DNA of 51,902 nucleotides, from NCBI GenBank assembly GCA_017546025.1, contig JAFYYS010000017.1, positions 1 through 51,902 of the forward strand. The letters are read 5' to 3'. Below, piece by piece: positions 1-8,521 of this stretch (positions are counted from its first letter, which is position 1; each line of letters begins with the position of its first letter). Both the position numbers and the translations under genes were made by a program. Source of the stretch: Lachnospiraceae bacterium (GTDB lineage Bacteria; Bacillota; Clostridia; Lachnospirales; Lachnospiraceae). The notes beneath the pieces were generated by a model, which was not told the origin of the DNA, made no database searches, and worked only from the letters and a program-made list of their open reading frames with translations.

Positions 1-1
1 A

Positions 2-190
2 AGCCCCCGGCGGGGAAGTATCTGGAAAGAAAGCCTCCCCGGTAAATACCGGTGAGGCAAAGCCCCCCAGCGGTGAAGTATCTGGAAAGAAAGCCTCCCC
101 GGTAAATACCGGTGAGGCAGAGCCCCCGGCGGGGAAGTATCTGGAAAGAAAGCCTCCCCGGCAGTTGCCGGTGAGGCAGAGCCCCGGGTA
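2..190. repeat. Tandem 59/60-bp hairpin repeats, 3 copies plus a fragment
   Basis: Three tandem units start at 2, 61 and 121, and a truncated fourth start (AGCCCC) is at 180. The array touches the window edge, so more copies may lie to the left. Each unit holds a hairpin (33-58, 93-118, 152-177) with outer stem GCCTC/GAGGC and inner stem CCGG(T/C)A/T(A/G)CCGG. In the third unit a T-A pair is replaced by C-G, so pairing is kept. A second G+C-rich stem (CCCC/GGGG) begins units 1 and 3. No ORF explains it; it lies beyond the terminator of the lipoprotein gene at 241. Confidence 0.85.
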
Positions 191-193
191 AGA

Positions 194-230
194 AGAAAAA
201 AGCAGCCCCTGTATTTCTACAGGAGCCGCT
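194..230 (-). terminator. Intrinsic terminator of the lipoprotein gene
   Basis: On the minus strand a 13-bp stem with a GAAA loop (arms AGCGGCTCCTGTA / TACAGGGGCTGCT, two G-U pairs) is followed by a T run. It starts 10 bp after the stop codon at 241. Confidence 0.85.
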
Positions 231-240
231 GTATGTTCTG

Positions 241-1740
241 TTATTTGCCGGTTTCAATCACTTCGGTTTTCTCTAAACCGTCGTCAAAAAGATATGTGAT
301 CTGGTACTCAACCTTCCCGTCAACACGTTTCAGCTCAATGCTTACACTCATGTGCCCGGTAGCTTTGCCGTCGTCCTCAAAAAGGGTTTCTTTCCAGTCG
401 GATGCGGAAGGATCGGTCAGAAGCTCTTCGAGCTTTGCCATGTAGATTGGCAGCATATCCTGGTTGTTGATGTTGAAGGTTCCGTCGTATTTTTCATCGA
501 GGGTGAGCGGAAGTGCTTTGCCCTTGCGGTTTACGGCGAGAAACTTCTGATTGAGGTCCGAATTATAGTCTTCGTTAAAGCCCATCAGGATGTAGCCTTC
601 CTCCGTGGCGGAAGGAGGCGTCACGCTGCGGGCCATGAAATAGTATGGCGTCGCATTTACCTTCGAATCCACCTCGCCGTCCCCCGGGTTTTTAATGAAC
701 AGGAAGTTCGAACCGAAGTAGACTGAGGGTGCGCCCTTGCCTTCCGGGAAGAAGCGCTTCAGGGCGCCGCTGCCTTCCATGGCGCGGAATACAACCTCGG
801 ATTTCAGGTCTTTATCCCACTCGTAGGGCCAAAGCTCGGCTTCCGTCCAGGTGTAATCGCAGAAAAACTTGGTCGTGGCGATGTTGAGGTCGATAACCGG
901 GTCGCCGAGGATCTCGCACCAGCCGGCTGCACCTTCGTAGGAAACGCCGACGTAGCGGTAGTCCTTGCGGGCGTCCATGACGCGGCGCGCGGTTTCGTTC
1001 CACGGGCGGAGACGGCCGCCGAGGTCACCCTTGTCAAGGGAATAGCCGATGTCAGTTGCGCAATACAGGTAGTACTGGTCGGTCAGACCGACGTCGGTTT
1101 CCATGCCCTCGTAGCAGAAGCCGGAAACATCGATGCCGTTCACGGTGCTGCTGAACACGCCGTTGACCGGAATCGTGAAAAGGCCTCCTTCCGAGACCGG
1201 CCACTGGCCGCCGGCACGCCAGATGGCGTTGCCGAAGAAGAAGGAAAGCGTCTCCCCTTCGCTTCCTTCAAGCGGTTGTGTGAAGATGGCGTCGAGTATG
1301 GAAAATCTGATGTTCGGATAATTCAGAGCCTGTTCCTTAATCTCTTCATCCGAAAGAACAATCCACTGCGCAAGCGGTGCCGTCTTCACGTTATATACAA
1401 CAATCTCCGACCCCGTTTTTTCAACAATCATGTCAACGGTATCCTCAAGGATTACGCGGCTGCCTTCATCACCTTCCTGGTGCGTGAAGAACCAGATGCT
1501 GTCGGCCGCGCCGTTGAATACCCAATAAAACGAACCGCGTTCAATCACCGTGTCAGGATCCACTACCGTCGGTTCCGGTTGTAAGGATACAGTCGGAATC
1601 GGGGTGTCAGGCTCGGCCGTGATTGGCGTTCCCGCGGTCGTAGGCCCCCCGGTAGGCACAGCATTGTCATTCTTGGCCGAACCGCATGCCGTAAGCAGAC
1701 ACGCAAGCAGAACCAAAAGGCACAAAAGCGTCTTTTTCAT
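241..1740 (-). CDS. Putative lipoprotein of unknown function
   Basis: 499 residues. The N-terminus is a lipoprotein signal: two lysines, a Leu-rich core, then LLTAC with the lipidated Cys near residue 19. A Pro/Thr/Gly linker (about residues 25-65) follows, then a large globular domain of about 430 residues rich in Trp, Tyr and Asp that I do not recognise. It should be anchored on the outer face of the membrane. AAGGGGAG lies 6 bases before the ATG. The gene is monocistronic with its own terminator at 194-230. Lipoproteins with similar Pro/Thr linkers occur at 16262-17956 and, as a membrane-anchored protein, at 38208-39542; I saw no clear sequence match between their domains. Export is well supported; function is unknown. 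Confidence 0.85.
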   Translation of the reverse strand: MKKTLLCLLVLLACLLTACGSAKNDNAVPTGGPTTAGTPITAEPDTPIPTVSLQPEPTVVDPDTVIERGSFYWVFNGAADSIWFFTHQEGDEGSRVILEDTVDMIVEKTGSEIVVYNVKTAPLAQWIVLSDEEIKEQALNYPNIRFSILDAIFTQPLEGSEGETLSFFFGNAIWRAGGQWPVSEGGLFTIPVNGVFSSTVNGIDVSGFCYEGMETDVGLTDQYYLYCATDIGYSLDKGDLGGRLRPWNETARRVMDARKDYRYVGVSYEGAAGWCEILGDPVIDLNIATTKFFCDYTWTEAELWPYEWDKDLKSEVVFRAMEGSGALKRFFPEGKGAPSVYFGSNFLFIKNPGDGEVDSKVNATPYYFMARSVTPPSATEEGYILMGFNEDYNSDLNQKFLAVNRKGKALPLTLDEKYDGTFNINNQDMLPIYMAKLEELLTDPSASDWKETLFEDDGKATGHMSVSIELKRVDGKVEYQITYLFDDGLEKTEVIETGK

Positions 1741-1832
1741 ATAACTCCCCTTCAGAAATTATCCTCTTTCCCCTATCATAACAGGAAAATATTACGATTC
1801 CTGCTCAGATATATTACAAAAATATTACAAAA

Positions 1833-1860
1833 ACGCCCCGAAGCATATGCTTCGGGGCGT
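1833..1860 (-). terminator. Perfect 28-base palindromic terminator
   Basis: A perfect palindrome with arms ACGCCCCGAAGCAT / ATGCTTCGGGGCGT. On the minus strand it is followed by TTTTTG. It lies 14 bp after the stop of the XRE gene at 1875 and could work in both directions. Confidence 0.85.
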
Positions 1861-1874
1861 TTCACCATTCTTCG

Positions 1875-2342
1875 TTATTCCTTCTCAAAGCGGCTGTAAA
1901 TCATGCCGAACAGTACGCGGAATGCAATACCGATACCGGCAGCTGCCAAACTCAAAAGGAACGGAAAAGCCTTATCACTGAACTGACCGGGAATACTGAA
2001 TACCATAACAGCGGCAACAATACCGATGATAACCAGAACAATGGAAAGGATATCCAAAAGCTTAATCTGGGCCTTGGTTGCAATGATGGCACCGGCAGAT
2101 TTCTCGCCGCGTTCGATCTTCTCAGCATCCTTCAGCTTTTTGCCGCTCAGAAGCTCAGACACCTGAATGTCAAGAGCACGGCACAAAGGCTCATATAATT
2201 CCGCGCCGGGTACAGAATGTCCTTCTTCCCAGGACGCAACTTTCTTATCGGATACATTCAAACGACCGCCGAGCATAGCCTGGGTAAGCTTCTGCTCTTC
2301 TCTGCACTTAGCAATAAACTTGCCAATCGCTTCCTGTGTCAT
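1875..2342 (-). CDS. XRE-family regulator with C-terminal membrane segments
   Basis: 155 residues. Residues 1-65 form an XRE/Cro-type helix-turn-helix (QKLTQAMLGGRLNVSDKKVA around the recognition helix, then the usual SWEEGHSVPG turn). A charged linker (about 68-85) leads to two hydrophobic segments (about 95-118 and 127-145). This DNA-binding-plus-membrane layout is common in Clostridia and suggests a membrane-tethered regulator of its own or neighbouring genes. GGAGGTGG lies just before the ATG. The upstream promoter overlaps an inverted repeat (2396-2419), which suggests autoregulation. Ligand and targets are unknown. Confidence 0.85.
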   Translation of the reverse strand: MTQEAIGKFIAKCREEQKLTQAMLGGRLNVSDKKVASWEEGHSVPGAELYEPLCRALDIQVSELLSGKKLKDAEKIERGEKSAGAIIATKAQIKLLDILSIVLVIIGIVAAVMVFSIPGQFSDKAFPFLLSLAAAGIGIAFRVLFGMIYSRFEKE

Positions 2343-2381
2343 AGATCCACCTCCAAAAAAGAAATCAGATTCTGTTCTATC

Positions 2382-2419
2382 ATTGTAACATCTTAAAAAC
2401 CATTCGTAAAGATGGTTTT
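2382..2419 (-). promoter_or_regulatory. Promoter with inverted repeat for the XRE gene
   Basis: Minus-strand -10 TACAAT (2382-2387) and -35 TTTACG (2405-2410) are 17 bp apart. An inverted repeat AAAACCAT-8-ATGGTTTT (2396-2419) covers the -35 and is a plausible operator for the XRE protein encoded just downstream. Confidence 0.55.
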
Positions 2420-2453
2420 CAAAAAAAGTTATGCATATTATTAGAAAGCTAAT

Positions 2454-3473
2454 TTATGACAACAACTTGTTTTGCTTAAGCCATTCTTCTGCGAGCTTCG
2501 GCCAGGTTTGCACATCAGGATATACCGGGCGCTCAATCATCATCGGGCCGGGACCCGGTCCGCCTTCTCTCGGTTTTCCTTCGGGATTGCCGAAAAACTG
2601 CATCATCAGTTCGGTGCGTCTCTCATCGGAAACGCGGATGCCCTTATGGTCGCGAACTGCCTCCACGGCTTTGTTCGTCTGTTCAAACGTATACGGCTCA
2701 CCGAAATCGCCCTTCATGACGCGCTCATTATGAAGCGAAAGTCCGTGCGGGCCGTTGGGAAATGCGAAGTACGCGTAAGGTACCCCGGCTTTCCGGCAGC
2801 TTTCGGCGTAATACATGGAATTTTCCACGGGAACAAGGTCGTCCGTTACGGTCTGCCAGATGAAGCACGGCGGCATATCCTTATGCACCTGCTTCTCAAG
2901 CGAGTAGTACTCCTTCTCCTTCTCGTCCGCGTCGCGGCCGATCAGCGCCCAGATGGAATAAATGTGCGTGAACTCGCCGGATGTGATGACCGGATAACCG
3001 AGGAGCACGCCGTCCGGGCGGTTGCTGACTGCATTCAGCGTCGGATTCGGGTCCTTGATGTCTCCGTAATGGGTATGAACGGAAGCGCATACATGACCGC
3101 CTGCCGAGAATCCGATGATGGAAATCTTAGCGGGATCCATACGGAAACGGCTGTCCGTGCGGACCAGGCGGATGGCGCGGGAAAGGTCCGACATCGGCTG
3201 GTCATGAAGCGGTACCGACATCGTGATATCGGTCGTGTAGGTCAGCACGACAACGTTCATGCCGAGGTTGTAGAAGTACTCCGCAACCGGCTCGCCCTCG
3301 ACGTTACAGACCATGCAGTATCCGCCGCCGGGCACGACAATCATGCCGGGACGAACCTGCTCATCGTCATGCAGATACGTATAGACATTCGGGGCAAAGC
3401 CGTAGGCTGCCTCGTAGTTATACTCTCCGTCTTTCCAGATATCTTCCCGGAAGGATACGGCGGTTTCAATCAT
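2454..3473 (-). CDS. Alpha/beta-hydrolase, probable carbohydrate or acetyl esterase
   Basis: 339 residues of the alpha/beta-hydrolase fold. VVPGGGY (about 46-52) is the oxyanion-hole loop and GFSAGGH (121-127) the nucleophile elbow with Ser123. Asp211 or Asp212 in TVTDDLVP and His243 in NGPHG complete the triad. Family members remove acetyl groups from xylan, other glycans or small molecules. There is no signal peptide, so it acts in the cytoplasm. It is the last gene of the operon and its start overlaps the stop of the GT2 gene by 4 bp (ATGA), so translation is probably coupled. A polysaccharide or glycolipid substrate is an inference from that pairing. Confidence 0.8.
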   Translation of the reverse strand: MIETAVSFREDIWKDGEYNYEAAYGFAPNVYTYLHDDEQVRPGMIVVPGGGYCMVCNVEGEPVAEYFYNLGMNVVVLTYTTDITMSVPLHDQPMSDLSRAIRLVRTDSRFRMDPAKISIIGFSAGGHVCASVHTHYGDIKDPNPTLNAVSNRPDGVLLGYPVITSGEFTHIYSIWALIGRDADEKEKEYYSLEKQVHKDMPPCFIWQTVTDDLVPVENSMYYAESCRKAGVPYAYFAFPNGPHGLSLHNERVMKGDFGEPYTFEQTNKAVEAVRDHKGIRVSDERRTELMMQFFGNPEGKPREGGPGPGPMMIERPVYPDVQTWPKLAEEWLKQNKLLS

Positions 3474-4210
3474 ACCGCAGCCCCCTTTCCGGCCTTGCGG
3501 TCCTTCTTCATATCCTTCTTGAAGCGGCGGAAATCACCGAGTGCCTTCCAGCCGATCTTGAAGATCTTGCGGAAGTTCACGGAGTTCTTGCCTGCCGTAC
3601 GCGGCTTGAAGGAAATCGGGCGGAACGCCTGCTTCTCTTTATAGTATGCGTAGTAGGTCGTCATCATGATGTTCGGAAGATTGTAATCCTCCTGCATCTT
3701 GTAAAGGTACTTCTTCACGACATCGCACTTCATCAGACGGAACGGTGCGTTGGCATCCGGCACCTTTACGCCGAAGTACAGACGAAGCAGAAGGCATACA
3801 ACCTTTTCAACAAAGGCACGGCCCTTGCCGTCTCCGCGGACCGTACGGTTTCCGAAGATTCCGTCGTACTCGGTACGCATCTGCCAGAAGGCGTCAAACT
3901 CGTCGGGATTGGTCTGTCCGTCGGAGTCGGTCTGGAATACATAATCGATGCCTCTTTTGATGGCAAGGTCATACAAAGCGATGACCTTCGGTCCGTGATA
4001 ACGGTTCGTATCCGGCAGGATCTCAAGCTGCGGGAATTCCTTCTGCAGGTTCTCCAGCACCTCGTGGGTACGGTCGCTGCTGCCGCTGTCTGCGATGACA
4101 AGGCGGGACTCCTCGGATTTGCCGGCGAGGACGGGATACCACTGCCGTACCACGCCTTCGATGTTGGCCTCTTCGTTATAGGCCGGCATTACGATATATA
4201 AAGAATCCAT
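3470..4210 (-). CDS. Family 2 glycosyltransferase
   Basis: 246 residues with a GT-A fold. VMPAYNEEANI (7-17) opens the nucleotide-sugar binding domain. DSGSSDRT (41-48) and the metal-binding DSD (95-97, in QTDSDGQTN) are the diagnostic motifs. It should transfer a sugar from a nucleotide sugar or lipid-linked donor, resembling dolichyl-phosphate mannosyltransferase-type enzymes. There are no clear membrane helices; the basic C-terminus (KKDMKKDRKAGKG) may contact the membrane. GGAGG lies 8 bases before the ATG. It sits 3 bp after TelA and overlaps the esterase. Its pairing with a TelA/CobS-like module is unusual. Acceptor unknown. Confidence 0.85.
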   Translation of the reverse strand: MDSLYIVMPAYNEEANIEGVVRQWYPVLAGKSEESRLVIADSGSSDRTHEVLENLQKEFPQLEILPDTNRYHGPKVIALYDLAIKRGIDYVFQTDSDGQTNPDEFDAFWQMRTEYDGIFGNRTVRGDGKGRAFVEKVVCLLLRLYFGVKVPDANAPFRLMKCDVVKKYLYKMQEDYNLPNIMMTTYYAYYKEKQAFRPISFKPRTAGKNSVNFRKIFKIGWKALGDFRRFKKDMKKDRKAGKGAAV

Positions 4211-4213
4211 GGT

Positions 4214-5254
4214 TTACTCCTCCATTAATACTCCGTATTTCATCTCACGGTCGATACGCTCAAGCTCCTTCTCGGCATTCTCGCGCTTTGAACGGTTCTC
4301 TTCCTGAATCCGGGCAACCTCGTCCAGGCTCTCAATCAGGATGCGGTTGGTCTGCGCAAGCGTTACCGTATCGATGGCGGTGCTTCCGGCAGCCTTCTGC
4401 GTCTCCGTCGTTACCTGCTTTAAGTTCTCCGCGTTACGAAGCAGCAGGCGGTTCGTCATGTCGCTGATGGAGCGGTCCGTGATGACGGCCTGTCTGGCGT
4501 GCTCAGCGCCGAGCGCCAGCACAATCTGGTTCTTCCAAAGCGGAATCGTGTTATATAAGGTCGACTGCAGCTTGTCCGCCATCATTGCGAAGTTGGACTG
4601 CAGCATCCGGATCTGGGCTGACTGCTGAACGGAAATGGTACGGGAAAGCTCCATCTCGCTGACCTTTCTTTCCATACGGTCGATGACACCGTTCAGGAAA
4701 GACTCTTCCATCACGCTGTACGGGCCGTTGCGCCGCTTTTCCTCCATCTCCTCAAGACGAATCTTCAGCGCCGCAATCTTGACACCGGCCTGACGGTAAT
4801 ACTCCTGGTTCATGTCATACATCTGATTCAAAAACGCACAGTCGCGAAGCAGGCGAACCTGATGCTCCTCAAGGGTACCGGCAATGCGGTCCACATTTTT
4901 CGAAGCCTGTTCGTATTTGGCACGGATGGCAACGGGGTTGCTCTTTCGCTTCCAGAAAAGGATACGCTTTTCGCCGTCGACGTCGGTGTCGATATCATAC
5001 AAATAGCTGATGGTATCGTGCAGCACGTCGTCCACCTCGTCAATGGAGGAGTTGTTCAGGTTGTCAATCATGACCTGCGAAAGCTCCGCCATCTTCTTCT
5101 GCGTGTCGAGACCGTACTTCGTGATGCTTGTGATGTCCGTGCAGTCAAGCTCTGCCACGCTCGTTTCGATTTTCGGGATGTCAACCGCGTCAAGCCCGAG
5201 TGCCGGGTTCGCCGCAATGATTCTCAAAAATCCGATTTCCTTTGTTTCGTCCAT
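4214..5254 (-). CDS. telA: TelA-like toxic anion resistance protein
   Basis: 346 residues, mostly charged helices. It matches the TelA/KlaA family (toxic anion resistance, PF05816) along its length: NSSIDEVDDVLHDTI and the core NFAMMADKLQSTLYNTIPLWKNQ, ALGAEHARQAV are typical. The family is linked to tellurite and other stresses, but its biochemical role is unsettled; it is cytosolic or membrane-associated and probably assembles through coiled coils. AAGGAG is well placed before the ATG. It lies 27 bp after the 301-residue gene and 3 bp before the GT2. TelA next to AAA+ ATPases is a recurring arrangement in Ter-type stress-response loci, but no TerD or TerC is seen here. Confidence 0.9.
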   Translation of the reverse strand: MDETKEIGFLRIIAANPALGLDAVDIPKIETSVAELDCTDITSITKYGLDTQKKMAELSQVMIDNLNNSSIDEVDDVLHDTISYLYDIDTDVDGEKRILFWKRKSNPVAIRAKYEQASKNVDRIAGTLEEHQVRLLRDCAFLNQMYDMNQEYYRQAGVKIAALKIRLEEMEEKRRNGPYSVMEESFLNGVIDRMERKVSEMELSRTISVQQSAQIRMLQSNFAMMADKLQSTLYNTIPLWKNQIVLALGAEHARQAVITDRSISDMTNRLLLRNAENLKQVTTETQKAAGSTAIDTVTLAQTNRILIESLDEVARIQEENRSKRENAEKELERIDREMKYGVLMEE

Positions 5255-5281
5255 GTCTTACTCCTTATCCAGTCCCACCTG

Positions 5282-6187
5282 TTAATTATCCAAATACCGC
5301 GGTACCCGAATCCGGTCACTCAGGTGTAACCGGCTCAAAAACGCGTCCGCGTCCTCTCTGATATCTTTCCCTATAATCCCCATGCTTTGCGGCGTTCCGA
5401 TGTAGAAGGAATTCTCATCCATCTCAAGAAGCGCCTTGACGGCTTTTTCATCTGCCACCCGTCCGTACGACATGCCGAAATTGTTCTTGAACGGCATCGA
5501 TTCCTTAAGACGCGAGATGACGCGTCGCTGGAACGAACGGCCGCACATCGGGTAGAAGCATTTGCCGGGGTCAAGCCGCTGCCCCGGTTTCTTTAAAACA
5601 ACCTCGCAGAGGAACATCTCCTGGTACTCCGAGCTCGCTTCGAAAACCCGGAAATCCACGATATAGTTGTTCATCTCCAGAATCCGAATCAGGTTCAGCG
5701 TCAGAACGCCGCGGGCATTGATCTGCGCCGGCGTCGTATCCCAGCTGTACGCGATGTTCATGTTGATTCTGGCAACCCTTTTCTCCATTGTCCTGGTCAG
5801 CCGGTACATGTTCTTCGGCGCACCCGCCACATACGCGGGAACGTTCGGCCGGCTTCCGACAAATGCGGGGTTACTGACTCTCTGCCGCACATATTGGCGG
5901 TTCGCCAGCTCGAGGTGCTTCGAAAGCTGCATGAACTCCGGCAGTCCTTCGTTGTATCCGCCGGAGCAGTACCGGATGGACTGCAAAAGCGGCGGTCCCG
6001 CGAACGAGGCATCGGCTCTCACGCTCATCATGACCGGAAAGGATTCCTCATTGACCGGCGGGTCTTTCAGCAGAAACAGTTCGATGTCGGTCATCGAATC
6101 GAAGAACAGCTGGTAGACTCTCAGTCTTTTAACGCTGTATATCTTCAGGTAAGGGCACTCTTCCTCAGTGACGCCTGTATTTCCCAT
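5282..6187 (-). CDS. Uncharacterised partner of the CobS-like ATPase (DUF7192-like)
   Basis: 301 residues, no signal peptide or membrane segment. The middle (about 60-215) contains NVPAYVAGAPKNMYR followed by RINMNIAYSWDTT and RGVLTLNLIRILEMNNY. From memory this pattern resembles DUF7192-type proteins found next to CobS-like ATPases in phages; I cannot confirm it without a profile search. A later stretch (PMCGRSFQRRVISRL, GMSYGRV) is Arg-rich. It lies between the ATPase (29 bp upstream) and TelA (27 bp downstream) with its own AAGGGG site. A role as substrate adaptor or partner of the ATPase is an inference from context. Confidence 0.65.
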   Translation of the reverse strand: MGNTGVTEEECPYLKIYSVKRLRVYQLFFDSMTDIELFLLKDPPVNEESFPVMMSVRADASFAGPPLLQSIRYCSGGYNEGLPEFMQLSKHLELANRQYVRQRVSNPAFVGSRPNVPAYVAGAPKNMYRLTRTMEKRVARINMNIAYSWDTTPAQINARGVLTLNLIRILEMNNYIVDFRVFEASSEYQEMFLCEVVLKKPGQRLDPGKCFYPMCGRSFQRRVISRLKESMPFKNNFGMSYGRVADEKAVKALLEMDENSFYIGTPQSMGIIGKDIREDADAFLSRLHLSDRIRVPRYLDN

Positions 6188-6216
6188 CGGTTATTCCCCT
6201 TCTTTGGAAAATGTGA

Positions 6217-8508
6217 CTACATCAAACGGACGGTATCCTTGCCGGACGTAATCTGGTTCACGCGCTGTGCGAAGATGGAGCAGATTACGCGGCAGTCCTC
6301 ACAGTACTTCGGCTGCCGTACTGCTGCCATGATCTCCTTCGTGAGAAATGCCAGGTAGTCGGCTTCCTTCGTCTGCACGAATTCGTATTCGAGAATCTTC
6401 TCTCTCGAGAAGCTCTTGTTATCCAGGTATTTGCGGATTCTCGTAACATCACGGGTCGTGATGATGCCGGCAGCGCTGAAGTGCGTGTACTGAGACCACT
6501 TCGTCGTTGCCATACGGAACAGCTCGACAAACTCGAACCATCCCTTGTAATCGCCGAGAATCTTCTGCTCAACCGCGTTATCGTATCCGACGAAAATCGG
6601 GGTGAAACGCTGCTGAACGGACTCCTCAATCTTCTCACGGGTGTTATAGTTAACATCCGCGCCGTTACCGGTCGTGTTACCGGCACCGATGATGCGGAAG
6701 TTCGGATGACGCGGCACGCGCTCGCCGTTCGGGAAAGCGTAATGCGCGTTCGTCGTATTTGACAGGAACGAATTCAGCTTAACCGTCGCACGGCTGTTAC
6801 CGTTATCGAGCTCGTCGCAGAAAGCAATCTTTCCGTACTTGTAGCAGCGGTAGAAGTTCGGGCGGCTGTATCCGCCGTTAGCGGTCTGGAAACCGAGGAT
6901 ATCGTATTCCTCGTTGATGTAACCGATATCGATGCTCTCGAGGCCGAGAATCAAAGCAATCTGCTGTACCATGTAGGTTTTGCCGCAGCCGGAGGGACCA
7001 ATCAGATACGGGTTGGCATTTTCCATGACGGCTACCAGGACGTCGTCGAACATCTGGTGGAAGGTCATGCCGTCGCGCTTCATCTTCTCCTTGCGCTTCA
7101 TGGCCTCCTCAAGACGCTTCCAGAACGGAATCGTCTCGTCCAGAAGGAAGCACGGCGTGAAGTCTACCTGGTCGTCGGCGGAGTCTTCGATGACAAGATC
7201 CGCTGTCTCGGAAAGCGCGTCCGGAACCGTTGCGGAAGTGTCCGCAACCTCAGCCTGCACAACCTGCTGGGGCTTCGTCTTCTTGATGATGACCTTGGCA
7301 GGAGCCTTCTGCGGCTCTTCCTCAACCTCCTCAACAATCTGAGGCTGCTCGGTCGCGCGGTCAATCGCGCTGTCGGAAACAACCATCAGACGGTCGATCC
7401 GGTCATTTAACTTCTTGCTCGCTTCCGCATCGGCAAGGAGCTCCTTCAAGCGGTCGTTATCCTTGAAGTAGGCATCCATCCTGCTGATGACATCGTCGGA
7501 CTGGCGTCCCGCGCGGACCACTTCGTCACGGGCGTTTCGAACCATGTCATCGACAAGTCTTCTGAGTTCGTTGATTTCGTTACGGCTGTCCGTCACGAGC
7601 CGGCTTACGATTTCGTCCTTGTCGGCGAGAATCGCGCGGCGCTGACCTTCTACGAACTCGGCATGAGTCTTGTTCATACGCTCCATGAGCGTGTCAATCT
7701 TAATCTTGGCGTCTGCAAGCTCGCTGTCGACATATTCCTTGACGTCCTTGATGGCACTCGAGGACATCTCGGTAATCATCTTCGCTCTCTGCTCGGTAAG
7801 CGCAAGGGAATCCTTCAGACGGCTCGTCGCTGCCTGCACGGCATCGACCTTCTGCTCGGCCATCATGATGCGCTCTTCGCTGACGTTATAGATACCGGCC
7901 ATGCGGCAGAATGCGGAGTATTCCTGATCGATGATTGTCGCGGGCTTCTCACCGGAAAGGTACCGGGTCGAGAACCGGGTCAGGCTCGCCGTAAACATAT
8001 CCTCGTCATAGCAGAACGGACGGATCTTCACGGCGTACTCGGAAATCGCCTCGCGGACGTCGGTCGTGTAGTTCTGGCCTTCAATCGAGCGGTACCAGCG
8101 CAGGTAGTTCACCTTATCCCGGAACATGTGGTAAAGCTTCGGAATGAACATATGCGTGCAAGCAACGCCGCCGACATCAAACATCTCGATGTAGATGTTC
8201 GCCAGTTCCTTGAAATCCGCCGTATTCTCCTCAAGAATGAAGATGTGCGGGTAGATTCCTTCGGCGTACTTTACGGCCTCGTACCATTTCTTCTCCGGAA
8301 AATCGATGTTGTTCCGAAGAATGATTGCCTCGAGAATATCCAGATAAAGCTCGAACGGCTTGATGATCAGCTCGGCCGGATTGGCATATACGTTCATCAG
8401 GTATTCCCTGAGTTTTTTGTTCTTCGAGTCAGTCGATACCACCAGCGTGTCGCGGATGCGGTCCACGCGGTTCTTAATCAGTTCTGCTTCGCTTTTTTGT
8501 TTCGCCAT
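6217..8508 (-). CDS. CobS-like/MoxR-type AAA+ ATPase with long coiled coil
   Basis: 763 residues. Residues 1-205 form an unrecognised helical domain; 210-375 are charged heptads likely to form a coiled coil; 385-450 are acidic and low in complexity; 460-750 are an AAA+ domain. It shows Walker A GPSGCGKT (504-511), Walker B IAFCDELDN (561-569), sensor 1 RIIGAGNT (605-612) and an arginine-finger-like QQRF (632-635). The ATPase is closest to the CobS/dynein-related (MoxR) branch, whose members usually form hexameric rings that remodel a partner, often with a VWA protein. No VWA/MIDAS protein is visible in this operon. GAGGGG precedes the ATG. It is the second gene and the largest of the operon. 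Confidence 0.85.
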   Translation of the reverse strand: MAKQKSEAELIKNRVDRIRDTLVVSTDSKNKKLREYLMNVYANPAELIIKPFELYLDILEAIILRNNIDFPEKKWYEAVKYAEGIYPHIFILEENTADFKELANIYIEMFDVGGVACTHMFIPKLYHMFRDKVNYLRWYRSIEGQNYTTDVREAISEYAVKIRPFCYDEDMFTASLTRFSTRYLSGEKPATIIDQEYSAFCRMAGIYNVSEERIMMAEQKVDAVQAATSRLKDSLALTEQRAKMITEMSSSAIKDVKEYVDSELADAKIKIDTLMERMNKTHAEFVEGQRRAILADKDEIVSRLVTDSRNEINELRRLVDDMVRNARDEVVRAGRQSDDVISRMDAYFKDNDRLKELLADAEASKKLNDRIDRLMVVSDSAIDRATEQPQIVEEVEEEPQKAPAKVIIKKTKPQQVVQAEVADTSATVPDALSETADLVIEDSADDQVDFTPCFLLDETIPFWKRLEEAMKRKEKMKRDGMTFHQMFDDVLVAVMENANPYLIGPSGCGKTYMVQQIALILGLESIDIGYINEEYDILGFQTANGGYSRPNFYRCYKYGKIAFCDELDNGNSRATVKLNSFLSNTTNAHYAFPNGERVPRHPNFRIIGAGNTTGNGADVNYNTREKIEESVQQRFTPIFVGYDNAVEQKILGDYKGWFEFVELFRMATTKWSQYTHFSAAGIITTRDVTRIRKYLDNKSFSREKILEYEFVQTKEADYLAFLTKEIMAAVRQPKYCEDCRVICSIFAQRVNQITSGKDTVRLM

Positions 8509-8521
8509 TGTATTCCCCTCG

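Noticed and set aside
2472-3644. Plus-strand open frame of 390 codons
   Set aside because: Antisense of the esterase and GT2 genes, both with clear catalytic motifs.
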